DNA of 64,000 nt. Source: Spirometra erinaceieuropaei. Taxonomy: Eukaryota > Platyhelminthes > Cestoda > Diphyllobothriidea > Diphyllobothriidae. This document shows positions 37,726 through 47,460 of this stretch, piece after piece. The stretch spans positions 71,379 through 135,378 of the forward strand of contig CACRXP010000672.1 in the NCBI GenBank assembly GCA_902702965.1. Direction: 5' to 3'. Made by a program: the position numbers and the translations under genes. Position 1 is the stretch's first letter, and every line of letters begins with the position of its first letter. The notes under the pieces were generated by a model, which was not told where the DNA came from, did not search any database, and saw only the letters and a program-made list of their open reading frames with translations.

Positions 37726-37968
37726 TTGAACTTTACGCCGAAACAACCTAATGACAAGATCTGAAGAGAGGAACCCTGGACGACTGCTATCTACTGCAGG
37801 CAAATTTGAATTCGTACAAACTGCGACTACAGTCAAGAAGCTTTTTCCAGTATCATAGTATCGTATAGTCATACTACTCCATGGAAATAGTGGGGTGCTT
37901 TGTCCTGGCAAAGGTTGAAGTCTCAGCAGGACTGGCTTCACTTGCTTCGAGGCTTTTAGACACCTCAT
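37726..37968 (-). CDS. WD-repeat protein, internal exon
   Basis: Donor CAA|GTAATC at 37726 joins the exon starting at 37666 in phase 0. The 5' boundary is less sure: acceptor GAG|ATG at 37968 gives phase 0, matching the exon at 45424, while a better pyrimidine-rich acceptor (TTCTCTTTTTTATTGGATAAG) at 37988 would need an unseen extra exon in phase 1. Encodes 81 residues, 'MRCLKASKQVKPVLLRLQPL' at the start and 'SSDLVIRLFRRKVQ' at the end. With the upstream exon the junction reads 'SIKLWSMQ' + 'MRCLKA', a plausible end of a WD repeat. The 59-base intron 37667-37725 is very short. Confidence 0.65.
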
Positions 37969-38269
37969 CTCAAAGTCACCTCCAGTGTCTTATCCAATAA
38001 AAAAGAGAAATGGAGCTGTAGAGATGGCGTGGTTACCTTACTCAACATGGAAATCCACTGATCTTCTCTGAACATTAAATTATGAGATGTTTACTTGTTT
38101 TATTATTAAAAAACCTTCATCTATCTCCTCAATCACGATATGTCCACAGATATGACGCGCGAAATAGACGGTCTCTGGTGAAGCAACTTGTCAAGCGACG
38201 GGCAAGGTTACCAGTAGAAATCCTGCTGATCACTCAAACAACAGTCACTAATTGTCTGCAGGCGAACAG

Positions 38270-38355
38270 CGATGCTAATAGAAGCGAAGAGACGAGTCTC
38301 AGGAAGCAGTCGTGAAGAAGGACACGCAATCGCTGGGGCAAAAGCTTCATTCGCC
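38270..38355 (-). repeat. PLE terminal-repeat piece beginning at the ribozyme boundary
   Basis: The minus strand starts GGCGAATGAAGC and continues with the sequence that follows the ribozyme motif in other copies (compare 41057-41138 on the plus strand: 'GACTCGTCTCTTCGCTT'). At 38356 it joins a plus-strand PLE endonuclease fragment, so the join lies within one base of the predicted cleavage site. Confidence 0.6.
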
Positions 38356-38757
38356 AACACTCAAGCTGCGACTCATTCGACGAGATCCGGCCACACACTC
38401 AAATTCGACGGGGCCAAAATTCTCGCTAGATGTGAAAACCGTGTGAGCCGCAAGCTGCCTGAGTCATGGTTTACTGGCCCTCAGTCCATCTTCAAGGGCA
38501 ACGACAATCCCCTTCTATATTCCGTGCTGATATTTCGCCTAGGTGGAGTAATTAGTCACACTGGAGCGCACAGATGAACACTGTTCTGAACGCCAGGGTG
38601 GGCGGGTTAGATGGTTAAGCAATAATTACAACAACATCCAACACTTGATGAAATAGCAGCGATTAACAGCGCAAATATTGGTCTTCAAACAGTCATCACA
38701 CCAAGTGCAACGATCCCTGGTGAAGAGGGGAGCCGTGGTAACATGGCGACTGTATCC

Positions 38758-38765
38758 TATAAATA
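38758..38765 (+). promoter_or_regulatory. TATA-like box in PLE terminal repeat
   Basis: TATAAATA followed by CTGCCGCCCCGTGTGC, about 45 bases before the ribozyme-like motif. The same arrangement appears at 46829-46836 (+) and, as TATAAAAA, at 40516-40523 (-). This conservation across copies suggests a promoter element of the PLE; transcription is not demonstrated. Confidence 0.35.
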
Positions 38766-38808
38766 CTGCCGCCCCGTGTGCATGAATCACCTCTAACTGC
38801 TTTTGTTT

Positions 38809-38842
38809 CTGATGCTGGGTTCGAGCAGGAATCCGAAACGTC
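38809..38842 (+). ncRNA. Hammerhead-like motif in PLE terminal repeat
   Basis: CTGATGC, hairpin GGGTTC-GAGCAG-GAATCC, GAAACGTC. The seventh core base is C where A is expected (CTGATGA), so this copy is probably weakened. Boundary AGGCGAA follows directly. Confidence 0.5.
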
Positions 38843-39352
38843 AGGCGAAAAAGGCTCTTGTCCCAGTGATTGTGTCTTATGCGTCAAGAACAACACTACT
38901 GCATTCGAAACCACTGACGTGGACATATTATCAAGTAAATTTCATTTGCATTATCGCCTTGGTGTTGCTTTTACGACTGTGTTACTTTAAAAGATGAAGC
39001 TTTTTAAATTTTCTGAATTACGTCGCTCAGGATCTCAATGTGTTATTTGGTATTTCCTTTTTTGCACCGCAGCTGGACAAACCTAGGGGTAGAAATGAAG
39101 AAGTATTCCCTGTTTTACAGAGGACAAAATACTGAAATTTATGAAATTTGTGGACGGGTACAAAGTAAAGGACCTCAGATACGGTTTTTTAGTTTTTGCT
39201 AAGCCTATGGGATCAGATAAAAGCAGTCGTGACTATCAAAATTACCGACTACAACCTGTTAAGTTTGGAATGCAGGCATTTATTCTGCCGTATTTTTTTC
39301 CGAGCAATGATCAACGTTTTCTAGTGCGAAAAACTTCATTGGCGGGTTTTGC

Positions 39353-39353
39353 A

Positions 39354-39409
<56 letters not shown>

Positions 39410-39418
39410 TACTACTAT

Positions 39419-39463
<45 letters not shown>

Positions 39464-39465
39464 GC
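39353..39465. repeat. (ACT)n microsatellite
   Basis: About 37 ACT/TTACT-type triplets with few interruptions. The open frames 39141-39518 (+) and 39336-39581 (-), poly-Thr and poly-Ser, are consequences of it. Confidence 0.95.
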
Positions 39466-39539
39466 TGACTGGTGCAATTAATGTTGTCCTCGAATCCCGT
39501 CTTACTGACGTGATTTAGGCATATTGCTGTTGTCATCCA

Positions 39540-39990
39540 TCCTGGTGGAGGGGCGCGCACCGACCGCGTTTCGAAACTCACTTGTCCCTTTGGGTCTTGG
39601 GGCTTTATCTCGAGACCCGCCAGCAGTCATCCAGCGACACGTAATATAAACAGAATAACATTACTGCCAAGGACAAGGGAGGCTGGAATAGCCATTTATG
39701 CTTTGTTAGCTGCCACCAGTCAGCCATACCCAACCCCCAGGGTATGCAACCCCCCTTGTTCGAATTCGCGTTCTAACCACTGAGCCACGGGTTCGTTGTT
39801 CTGTCAGCAGCGATCGGGTATATTATCAATGGTGGATGGGCGCGCACCGATCAAGTTACAGAACTCACTCATCACTTCACAAGGCATAACGGGACGTGTG
39901 ATTTCCATAATGCGAGCGATGCACGCCCCTCTAGCATTCTTAATAAATCCTATCGCAACCGACAGGACAAGAAGCTCGTAACTTGAGGCC
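39540..39990 (-). repeat. tRNA-derived SINE with leader, partly duplicated
   Basis: On the minus strand, about 39800-39640 reads CGTGGCTCAGTGGTTAGAAC (A-box), 'GAATTCGAAC' (B-box region), the body ending 'TATGGCTGACTGGTGGCAGC', and 'GGCTATTCCAGCC'. A leader 'GGTGGAGGGGCGCGCACCGA' occurs at 39544 and again, diverged, at 39832 ('GGTGGATGGGCGCGCACCGA'), which indicates a partial dimer. Confidence 0.6.
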
Positions 39991-40140
39991 TAGAACATTG
40001 AATGCCTAAACAATAAGTCACTAGTTTGAGCCATAGGAGTTGCATACCCCGGGCTTGGGAGTGGCTGGTTGATGACGGCTAACGGGCCAGAAGTGACTAT
40101 TCCAGTCTCCATTCTCCTTATCGGTATTACTACTAGGCTT
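39991..40140 (+). repeat. tRNA-derived SINE body, opposite orientation
   Basis: B-box-like 'AGTTTGAGCC', then 'GGAGTGGCTGGTTGATGACG' and 'TATTCCAGTCTCC', with a tail near 'TATCGGTATTAC'. Together with the minus-strand SINE immediately to its left it forms an inverted pair. Confidence 0.6.
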
Positions 40141-40429
40141 TCAACTGGTAAATGCATTCAGAATATGGTGAATTAATGCTATTCGTTTAAAGCCAAGCCT
40201 CGAAGTAGGTTCGTTAAGTGATGGTATTCGGCACTTTGGACTGCTGAATTCCATTGACTCCGTCGGGATGACAGTTCTTATATTTCCCTTTAGAGTATTT
40301 TTCAAGGGGTGATTACAGAACTATAATTCCATAAATGTTTAGACCGCGTAAGAGCGCACATCCTCAACTTTAATTCGAAAGAAGACCCTTGATGAAGAAG
40401 GAGGAGACACGAACGATGGGAGTAGAGCC

Positions 40430-40815
40430 CTTTCGTCTGACTTTTCGGATTACCGCTTGAACCCATCATCAGAGACAAAAACAGATACGGATGATTCTTG
40501 CACACGGGGCGGCAGTTTTTATAGGACACAGTCGCCATGCTACCGCGGCTACCCCCTACACCAGGGATCGTCGTACTTGGTGTGATGACTGTTTGATGAC
40601 TAATATTCGCGCTGCTAATCGCTGCTGTTTCATCATGTGTTGGATGTTGGTGTAATTATTGCTTGGCCATCCAACAAGTCGACCCCGGCCTAGGCGAACT
40701 CTCAGCACGGAATATAGAAGGGGATTATCGTTGCTCTTGTTGATGGGCTGGGGGCCAGTAAATCACGACTCAAGCAGCTTGCGACTCACGTGGTTGTCAC
40801 CTCTAACGTTCGGTG
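40430..40815 (-). pseudogene. PLE endonuclease tail and terminal repeat
   Basis: On the minus strand 40810-40680 encodes 'GDNHVSRKLLES', a stop, then 'FTGPQPINKSNDNPLLYSV', the family's C-terminal block. A TATA-like box lies at 40516-40523 and the hammerhead-like motif at 40439-40472. It faces a second terminal repeat on the plus strand starting near 40830. Confidence 0.7.
40439..40472 (-). ncRNA. Hammerhead-like motif in PLE terminal repeat
   Basis: CTGATGA, GGGTTC-AAGCGG-TAATCC, GAAAAGTC. One base differs from GAAACGTC, which breaks the self-complementary ACGT; one hairpin pair is also weakened. Confidence 0.45.
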
Positions 40816-40829
40816 GGTCAGATGGTCGT

Positions 40830-41140
40830 GCAATTGTCGCATCAACATCCAACACACGTAATGAAATTGAAGCAATCAGCGGCGCGAATATCGTTCATCA
40901 AACAATAATCACATCAAGTTCAACGACACCTGGTGAAGAGGGGGAGCCACAGTGGCATAGCGACTGTATCCAATACATACTGCAGCCCGTTGCGCATGAA
41001 CCACCCGTATCTGCTTTTGCCTCTGATGATGGGTTCGAGCAGGAATCCGAAACGCCAGGCGAATAAGGCTCTGGTCCCAGGCATCGTGTCTCCATCTTCA
41101 TAACTGCTTCCAGGGACTCGTCTCTTCGCTTATATTGGAA
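40830..41140 (+). repeat. PLE terminal repeat, inverted relative to its neighbour
   Basis: Shares 'AACATCCAACAC' and 'CCTGGTGAAGAGGGG' with 38630-38750 (+) and, in reverse complement, the terminal-repeat region at 40560-40660. It continues through the hammerhead-like motif at 41023-41056 and the boundary 'AGGCGAATAAGGCTCTGGTC'. Confidence 0.7.
41023..41056 (+). ncRNA. Hammerhead-like motif in PLE terminal repeat
   Basis: CTGATGA, GGGTTC-GAGCAG-GAATCC, GAAACGCC, then AGGCGAATAAGGC. All core bases of the CTGANGA part are intact; ACGC replaces ACGT. Confidence 0.5.
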
Positions 41141-41739
41141 GAAGACGCTTGAGTTGTCGCAATTTGGAAAGTGTATTGAATAATCGCAGAAGTGATTAAT
41201 GCGACTCTGTATTTTTTTCATCGCAATCCGTCTTTCAACATTTGCATAAAAATATTGTACGATAAAAAATAGTGAGAAGAAAATTCAGCATTTGACGAAA
41301 TGTAGTACAAAGGGAAAAACGCAAAAAATCCTGACTTTGACAGATGGAGCAAAATTTTCGCAAATGCTGTCAGTGTAGAGAAAAAGCAAGCCTGTGCAAC
41401 CCGTCCTTTCAGGAAATCTAACTTACGGAATAATGGAGTGAGGACAAAACTATTTCAAAACCCAATGAATTCCCATGTCCTGAAAGAAGATCCTTGAAAT
41501 GGTTTATTTTAGAGCATGCACTGAGTAACCACAGAGGGGATGTAAAACTATTTCAAAATCAGAGGAATTTTAGCGTCCTGAGGATGTCAGAATAGCATAA
41601 ATATGTTAGCCGTGAGAGACATGCACATGCATTTTTCCTCCCGACCGTCAAGATGTGCAATCAACCTGACTTTAGAGACAGCACTGGATAAGAATGATGA
41701 ACGCACATCGGTTGGAGCAATTACAGGCTGTAATTGATA

Positions 41740-42710
41740 TGCCATAACATATACTTAAAAACTGACATTAGCATATTTGCCACCGATGGCCGTATTTGGT
41801 GCAGCGACGGTTCAATCGCCGGCCTCCGACTCAATTGTTGCAATTTTCTGATCAGCGCTGGCTATTGGCTTGATAATTGCTTGATAATTTGGATCGCTGA
41901 TACCATGAGCCGAGGTAGTGTTCGCTCAGACACCCCTTGCTTGGGCGGTTACTCTGTCCAGGCAAACTCTCAGCACTACATGTAGAGGTAGGAAGTAACT
42001 GCGCTTGTTGAGTGACTGCAGGTTGCATAACCACGACTAAAGATTAACGTGGCTCACGCGTTGATCACCTCTCGCAAGAATTTCGGCTCCGTCTGACTTG
42101 ATAGTGTGGGTAGGTTCTTCTGAACGAGCCGCGCCATGCCAGCTCCCTATGACTGATTTGTCTACCACCTGTGTCCTGAGAAATTCCCCACCTTCTCTGA
42201 GGTGACTGCTTTGTCCGAAGTGAAGTCAGATGCAACGCCATGATTTCTGACGTTTCCTGTCAAGATGGTCCTCCTTCGGTCTAATTACTTGGCGTCTAAT
42301 GAAAGACCTCAGGCTACGAAGGTGGCTGATGGCGTTTGAGATGAATTTAACACATGAGAACGTTTGAAAAAGATTGAGGCCAGTGCGACCGGGTTCCCCA
42401 TCCGCTTACGCATGTAATAATCGCAGGTAGGCATTTGATCTGGTCGCCCGTTGATTGTTTTGCAATTTGACAACCTTGTTTTCCGGTTCACTGCGGTGTG
42501 TCTCTACACGCCGCAGTTGCATTTGTAACTGTTTATGTGGTTGTTGTCGAAACCCAGTACTTGAATTATACTTACCATTTTGCTGAAAGTCCGGTCTTTG
42601 CGCCAGGGGGATACCAGCGAAAGCCTACTTTTGCCCCTCTCCATTGTAAATTACGTATCCCAAAAGAGGGCGCCAATAGGTCATCCCCGTGTTAAGGCCT
42701 GATTCTGTTC
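41740..42710 (-). pseudogene. Decayed PLE body: RT end, endonuclease and 3' repeat
   Basis: On the minus strand 42.7-42.5 kb is a damaged post-RT region. 42.49-42.31 kb gives 'CETHRSEPENKVV'-like linker remnants with 'MNRKTRLSNCKTINGRPDQM' in another frame. About 42.12-41.96 kb gives 'SDGAEILARGDQRVSHVNL' and the usual 'LQSLNKR' tail; then 3' repeat sequence. It belongs to the same family as the 22 kb element but is more heavily frameshifted. Confidence 0.6.
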
Positions 42711-42889
42711 GATGATTCTCTGGTCTCCGGTCCGTCAGCAGGCGCAGTGACCTCCTATCTCAATATTCGGTGCCCGGGGTTTGTTTCAGTAGCAAACTTA
42801 GCTACGCGAGGAGCAAGGGAGGGAATTCTGCCTCCAGTGTGTGTCAGCGGGCCAAATTGCCGAGAGTAGATCGCACCAATAACCAGCGT

Positions 42890-43130
42890 TTATCATGAAA
42901 GTGCAGCAATTAACTCGGACTCCAACGATGCAGCAAGCATTGCACAAAGTACGATTTTCGGTGATGAATGTGATGACATGGAAACTACATCCTGTAAAAG
43001 CTGTAACTCTCGTGAGCTCATTAGTTTTGTCTGTTGTTGTGTTTGATTCGCGTGAAAATCTTAAACGCCGGGCGAATAAATTCCTGTCCCAGCTACCTTG
43101 TCAATATCAGATAATTTACCATGGAGTTTT
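42890..43130 (+). repeat. Degenerate PLE terminal repeat
   Basis: About 43048-43110 reads 'GATTCGCGTGAAAATC', 'TTAAACGCCGGGCGAATAAA' and 'TTCCTGTCCCAG', a worn version of the ribozyme-to-boundary region seen at 38835 and 41049. It points away from the minus-strand PLE body on its left. Confidence 0.5.
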
Positions 43131-44270
43131 TAGCTCCCTCCCTAAAAATCCTATCTAATTCTAGGAGGCGTTGGTACAACTACCACTGATCCATAGTTTC
43201 GCCATGGAAAACTGTCTTCGTAGATGATACATAAGGGAGCATTTGAGAAGTAATTGCCAAAAGAATTAATTTTTCGTGTACTCATCGATGGGCCTGCGCA
43301 ATGAGATGATTCAGGGCAGGGCATCGAACAGTGGAAATCAACCGATGACAAAGATGATGGCGGAGAGACTTGAGGACTGTCTAAACATGCCAAACAAGTG
43401 GGAGAACTTATGGTCCCTTTTGGGGTCAGACGACAGAGGATGTGACACTGTGGCAGCCCGACGCGGGAGGATATGAGTAAGAAGGTGAGAGGAAGGCGAT
43501 TGTGGCCTGTGGGGTTTAGACTGCGCAGCCAATCCTTATATGCATTCACATCACCTATTCCTGTGAGACAGGTTATGCCGGTCGAACTACTAGGCGCCTA
43601 TTTAAGAGTATGAGAGAGTGCCGTCCTGTTCGACATATTCAGGGCACGACAAGTTTATCTCCAGCGCAGCCGTGTCTAAGTGTGGTTGATGGCTCCCGCC
43701 GAATAAAGGTCAGTCGACACCAACGGATACTTGCGACAGTAGAGGCTCTGCCCAGACGCCTAAGCCAAAGTTGTCTTACAGGCATTCTTTCAAGTCCTTT
43801 GACTACTGCGGCCCAAACACACACAGTTCTACTAAACTCCACGCGTTCCTACTCGTATCCTTTACGTCGCCGTTGGGCGCAACCACGCCCAACTAACACT
43901 TCACATACTCCCTGACCCAAGAACTAGATAACAAGTCTGGATACCCCTCAATTCTTTCCCAATCGTCGTCATAACTGGTTGTTTTCCTCTCGTTTGCTGG
44001 GCAGTCGCCGCAGTTATTTTTTGGCCTTCGCATAAACGACTGAAAGAAGGAATTTATGGCCTTCACTGGTCAACACCAACGGATGCCCTATATAATTATC
44101 CCATTCAGTTAAAATAATCACTCAAATCTCCAACTGTCGACCCATCCGCCAGTTTTTAAATAATTCCTCAAAATTCTTTCGCTTATTTCTGTATGACAAC
44201 TGTTTAATAGCAATTTCCTCGGTGAGCTTGTAGTGTATCCTAGGAGTTGGCATTTTAAAGTAGAAACTGG

Positions 44271-44282
44271 GGGGGGGGGGGT
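44271..44282. repeat. Poly-G run
   Basis: Twelve consecutive G within otherwise AT-rich DNA. Confidence 0.9.
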
Positions 44283-45423
44283 GGTGTTTGTGTGGCGGCG
44301 ATATCGGCGAATTTTAAATGACGCTCCTCCAGACGGACAAACACGAAAATTCTAAACAACTTTTTGGACGACCAGCTAGCCTATATTCGATTGTCTAAAT
44401 ACACGTGTATCGAGTGCAGCCATCTTACAAAAGGAATTGTATGTTCAGAGTGCGTCGTTCGACCCCAAGTCTCGTAGCGCGACTCGACGCTAAGCAAGTA
44501 TCATGAAATAATACGTCTGGAATGACTAATTAAACCCGTTCTCGGTCGACACACGGCGATGTCGCAGGGAAATGGTTAAGGTGTTTTTCTGTGATCAGAG
44601 AAGTCTACATGAAACTTTGGGCGCACAGCCTGGGTTCGGGGTCTTGCGACTGAAACCGAGAAATAGGTCACACCTGACCACTAGAGTTATGTAAAGTTTG
44701 TCGGTAAAACTCTTCAATGTTTTGTAATAACAACAAAAATTCGTGCATGATTGATCATGTTAAACTCTCTTGACTCAATCTATTGTTTGTCTGTGTCAAT
44801 TGTAGAAACTGGAGGTTGATAGGAACACTATCGTTTCTATGTTTTTGTCAGTGAGCGACTCTCGTAAATAAGCATGGTAATCAGAAGGATTCTTTACGTT
44901 TTCACAGAGTCAGTCATGCATAGGGGAAGAAAAAAAACCTAACCAGCGTGAACAAATGGCTCGTTTAAAATTTTTCAGCCCACTGAGCTATAAACAGGCA
45001 GTAACCGTCCGTACCTTATGATCTTTTGAGGAAAGTAGAATATATCAACCTAATATACCAACTTAACGTCTCCAGAAGAACCCAGGTATCGGTTCAATAG
45101 GCATGGCCGGTTTATGTACCTGGGGCTGCGTGGTGAGTTCCTGAACCACAGCTTTCCACCAAAAAGCTCCGGCAAAGTTTCAGAAAGAAGTACTCTAAAA
45201 ATACTGGCCAGTTAGTTATGCAGATATCTCGTTGGAATGTCAGAAATCTTTTAACAACTGTATATCTCTTTGTTCGAGTCCGGAGGGACAACTTCTAAGA
45301 AAATTTTCAAGTTTCTGCCTATCGTTGATAAATTACTTATAGGCAGAAAATTAAATAAGAAATATTTCTCTACGATAACATCGATAGGCTATAACAGAAA
45401 CAGCGAACTCAAACATATCTTAC

Positions 45424-45695
45424 CTGCATGCTCCACAGTTTAATTGATAACCCAGAATTTGTTGACATGGTTATGACTGTTCGACCATCCATTGTTACTA
45501 TAAAACGTTCCACATCATCTGCTTCCGCAGGGGATTTACGAGGGTTAACTGCAGACGACTGGCCATTTGCATTCGAAAGGCTGAATTGGAGGAGGTAACC
45601 AAGTGCATCTCTTAATTTATGAAAAATTTCACGACCGAGAAGCTGCCCTATTGGATCAAATACTGCTGATAACATGACTTCCAGTTTTAAGATTT
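45424..45695 (-). CDS. WD-repeat protein, internal exon
   Basis: Acceptor CTGAGCAG before 45695; donor ATGCAG|GTAAGA after 45424; 272 bases, phase 1 in and phase 0 out. Encodes 'ILKLEVMLSAVFDPIGQLLG', 'REIFHKLRDALGYLLQFSLS', a polar linker, then 'VERFIVTMDGRTVITMSTNS' and 'GLSIKLWSMQ', a typical WD40 end. It joins the exon at 49482 through a split GAA codon. The frame is clean. The first half, before the WD unit, is not recognised. Confidence 0.75.
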
Positions 45696-46794
45696 CTGCT
45701 CAGCCTATTTCCCTCCTCATCCATATCCAAATTCTTAAAGATAGGAAGTTTAAGGTGCCGATAAAGCATGCTTTTTCGCATCTTTAATGGTTTGTTCAAT
45801 TTAATTGTATTAATAAAACCGCCTCCTTTAGGAAAACTAGGAGAGTAACTGCCCAGACACGCATGAAAGAATAGAAACTTTAAGCGAGATCGAAGTACAT
45901 CAACCTTAGCCCCTATAATATATTTGACTTAGCAGGGAAAATGGGCGTGCTCACTAGCTCACCTCGAATGGGTTCCGAGGGTCACTATACGGGTACTGCA
46001 CCTGCTGCTTTGGGCAGTAGAAGTCTACAATTTAAAAAAAAGCATCAGTAGAGTCGACAAGCAATTAACCGGGAAGGATTTCCTTAAAGTATAAGAAGCA
46101 GTTCTTTTCCCTTACATTGATGAAAATACTTCAGCTGTTTTCTACTCATACATCAGTAATTAATCTGCCATCTGAGAGTTATTTTTCAATGATTACTGGT
46201 CGCTATGCAACACCCAGTGAGGGTTCTTTAAAGAGTTCGAGGGAAAAAAGGACATGAGTGATCCGCAACCTGATCGACGGATTGACCATTCCGGTATATA
46301 TATATATATATATATCAGCGAGGAGGGACGACAGAGAATGCGGGTAGATTGATACAGCACTGTTATGGGCTTATTCTGCCTTCATTCAGCCAATCATAAC
46401 CCTGACCACCAGCAGCTGGGACCAGAAACACAAACATGCGCACAGACGCACCTGGCGCAGTCGGTCCACCACTGAGGCCTACCAGATGGGTCATAAGCAC
46501 TTCATCGAATCGAAGTTCATCAGTGCCTCGCCACCTGTCATTCTCTGTCGCTGCAGATCAGGTATTTACCAATCAGGAATGGGCGCACACCGATCTTTTG
46601 TCTTCACAAAGCAAACAAGCTCCGTATGTGTGGCAAAGGTCACGAACAGGCAACCAATTACCAGGCCGAAGTCGGCCAAGTCATAATAGCAGCGACACTA
46701 AGGTCGTTAAGAAGATTGTCAGCCTAGGACGAGAACTAAGGTCCATGCGAACACGTGCGAAGATGGCTAGCGCCTGAACGCCGGCCCCCAACGA

Positions 46795-46920
46795 GATGTA
46801 AACCCGTTGAAAGGAGAATATCACCACCTATAAATACTGTGAGGCATGGTACAACACTCACCTCCGACGATGAAAGCTTGTTTGCTTTTGAAACGTCAGG
46901 CCAATACAACTATGGTTCAC
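46795..46920 (+). repeat. PLE-type terminal repeat, third variant
   Basis: TATA-like 46829-46836, then 'CTCACCTCCGACGATGAAAG' and the hammerhead-like motif at 46864-46897, then 'AGGCCAATACAACTATGG'. The flanks differ from the 38-41 kb copies while the box-motif spacing is kept, so it probably belongs to another PLE family. No coding remnant was found to its left; frame 46436-46777 is unassigned. Confidence 0.5.
46864..46897 (+). ncRNA. Hammerhead-like motif with altered hairpin
   Basis: CCGACGA, GAAAGC-TTGTTT-GCTTTT, GAAACGTC. The hairpin sequence is entirely different from GGGTTC/GAATCC yet still pairs, which supports an RNA structure. The second core base is C where U is expected. Confidence 0.5.
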
Positions 46921-47019
46921 AAGAGCGTCTCTTCTTCTTCTCATACATATTTATGTGTATATATATAGTAAGAACGACCAGTGAGTACCGCCTAACGTAT
47001 ATATGCATATTTAGGCAGA

Positions 47020-47460
47020 ATGTTATTGCAGACATAGATAAGGGAAACTGTAATGGCCCTTTCCGGCTTTTAAGCCGTCGTCAGCCAGCCATACCCAACC
47101 CGGCATTGTGGAACACCTGGGGCTCGAACTCGCGACCTGTTACTTAAAAGTCCAACGCCTCTAACCGTTGAGCCACGGGCTCGTTGTCCTGTCGGTTGCA
47201 ATTGGGAATGTACAGTGATAAAGGGACGCTCACTGATCGTTCTTACAGAAATCACTTGTTCCGTTGCGCCTTCCGGGCTCTCTCTTGAGTCAAACCAGCA
47301 GCCACGCAGTTGCGCATGTTATAGGCAGAATGTTATTTTCGACAATGAACGACATCACCGACAGAGAAAAGAGAAACTGAAATGGCCAATTTTGGCTTAT
47401 TAGCCGTCATCAGCGAAACCCTACCCGACCTTGAGGTTCGGAACACAGAGCCTATCTTTA
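47020..47460 (-). repeat. Two tRNA-derived SINE copies in tandem
   Basis: Copy one on the minus strand, about 47190-47040, reads CGTGGCTCAACGGTTAGAGG (A-box), 'GCGAGTTCGAGCCCC' (B-box) and 'GGGTTGGGTATGGCTGGCTG', then 'ACGACGGCTTAAAAGCCGG'. Leader sequence extends to about 47290. Copy two (about 47460-47330) keeps only the body ('TTTCGCTGATGACGGCTAAT'). Best B-box preservation in the window. Confidence 0.7.

Larger units (their letters stand above)
38356..38900 (+). pseudogene. PLE endonuclease C-terminus and terminal repeat
   Basis: The first 220 bases encode 'HSTRSGHTLKFDGAKILARC' and then 'NRVSRKLPESWFTGPQSIF', the C-terminal block of the same PLE family as the 22 kb element and better preserved there. 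A 3' repeat follows with TATA-like 38758-38765, the hammerhead-like motif at 38809-38842 and the boundary GGCGAAAAAGGCTC. The upstream part of the domain is absent. Confidence 0.75.
37969..45423 (-). other. 7.4 kb intron of the WD-repeat gene, rich in transposon debris
   Basis: Donor CAG|GTAAGA at its 5' end. It contains PLE ends (38.27-38.9, 40.3-41.1, 41.74-43.13 kb), SINEs (39.5-40.1 kb), ACT repeats and a poly-G run. Stretches 39010-39350, 41150-41730 and 43135-45423 hold no gene or repeat I recognise; frames 43151-43549 (-) and 43610-43915 (+) are unsupported. An unseen small exon is possible. Confidence 0.6.

Noticed and set aside
39141..39581. Poly-Thr (+) and poly-Ser (-) open frames
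   Set aside because: Caused by the ACT microsatellite.
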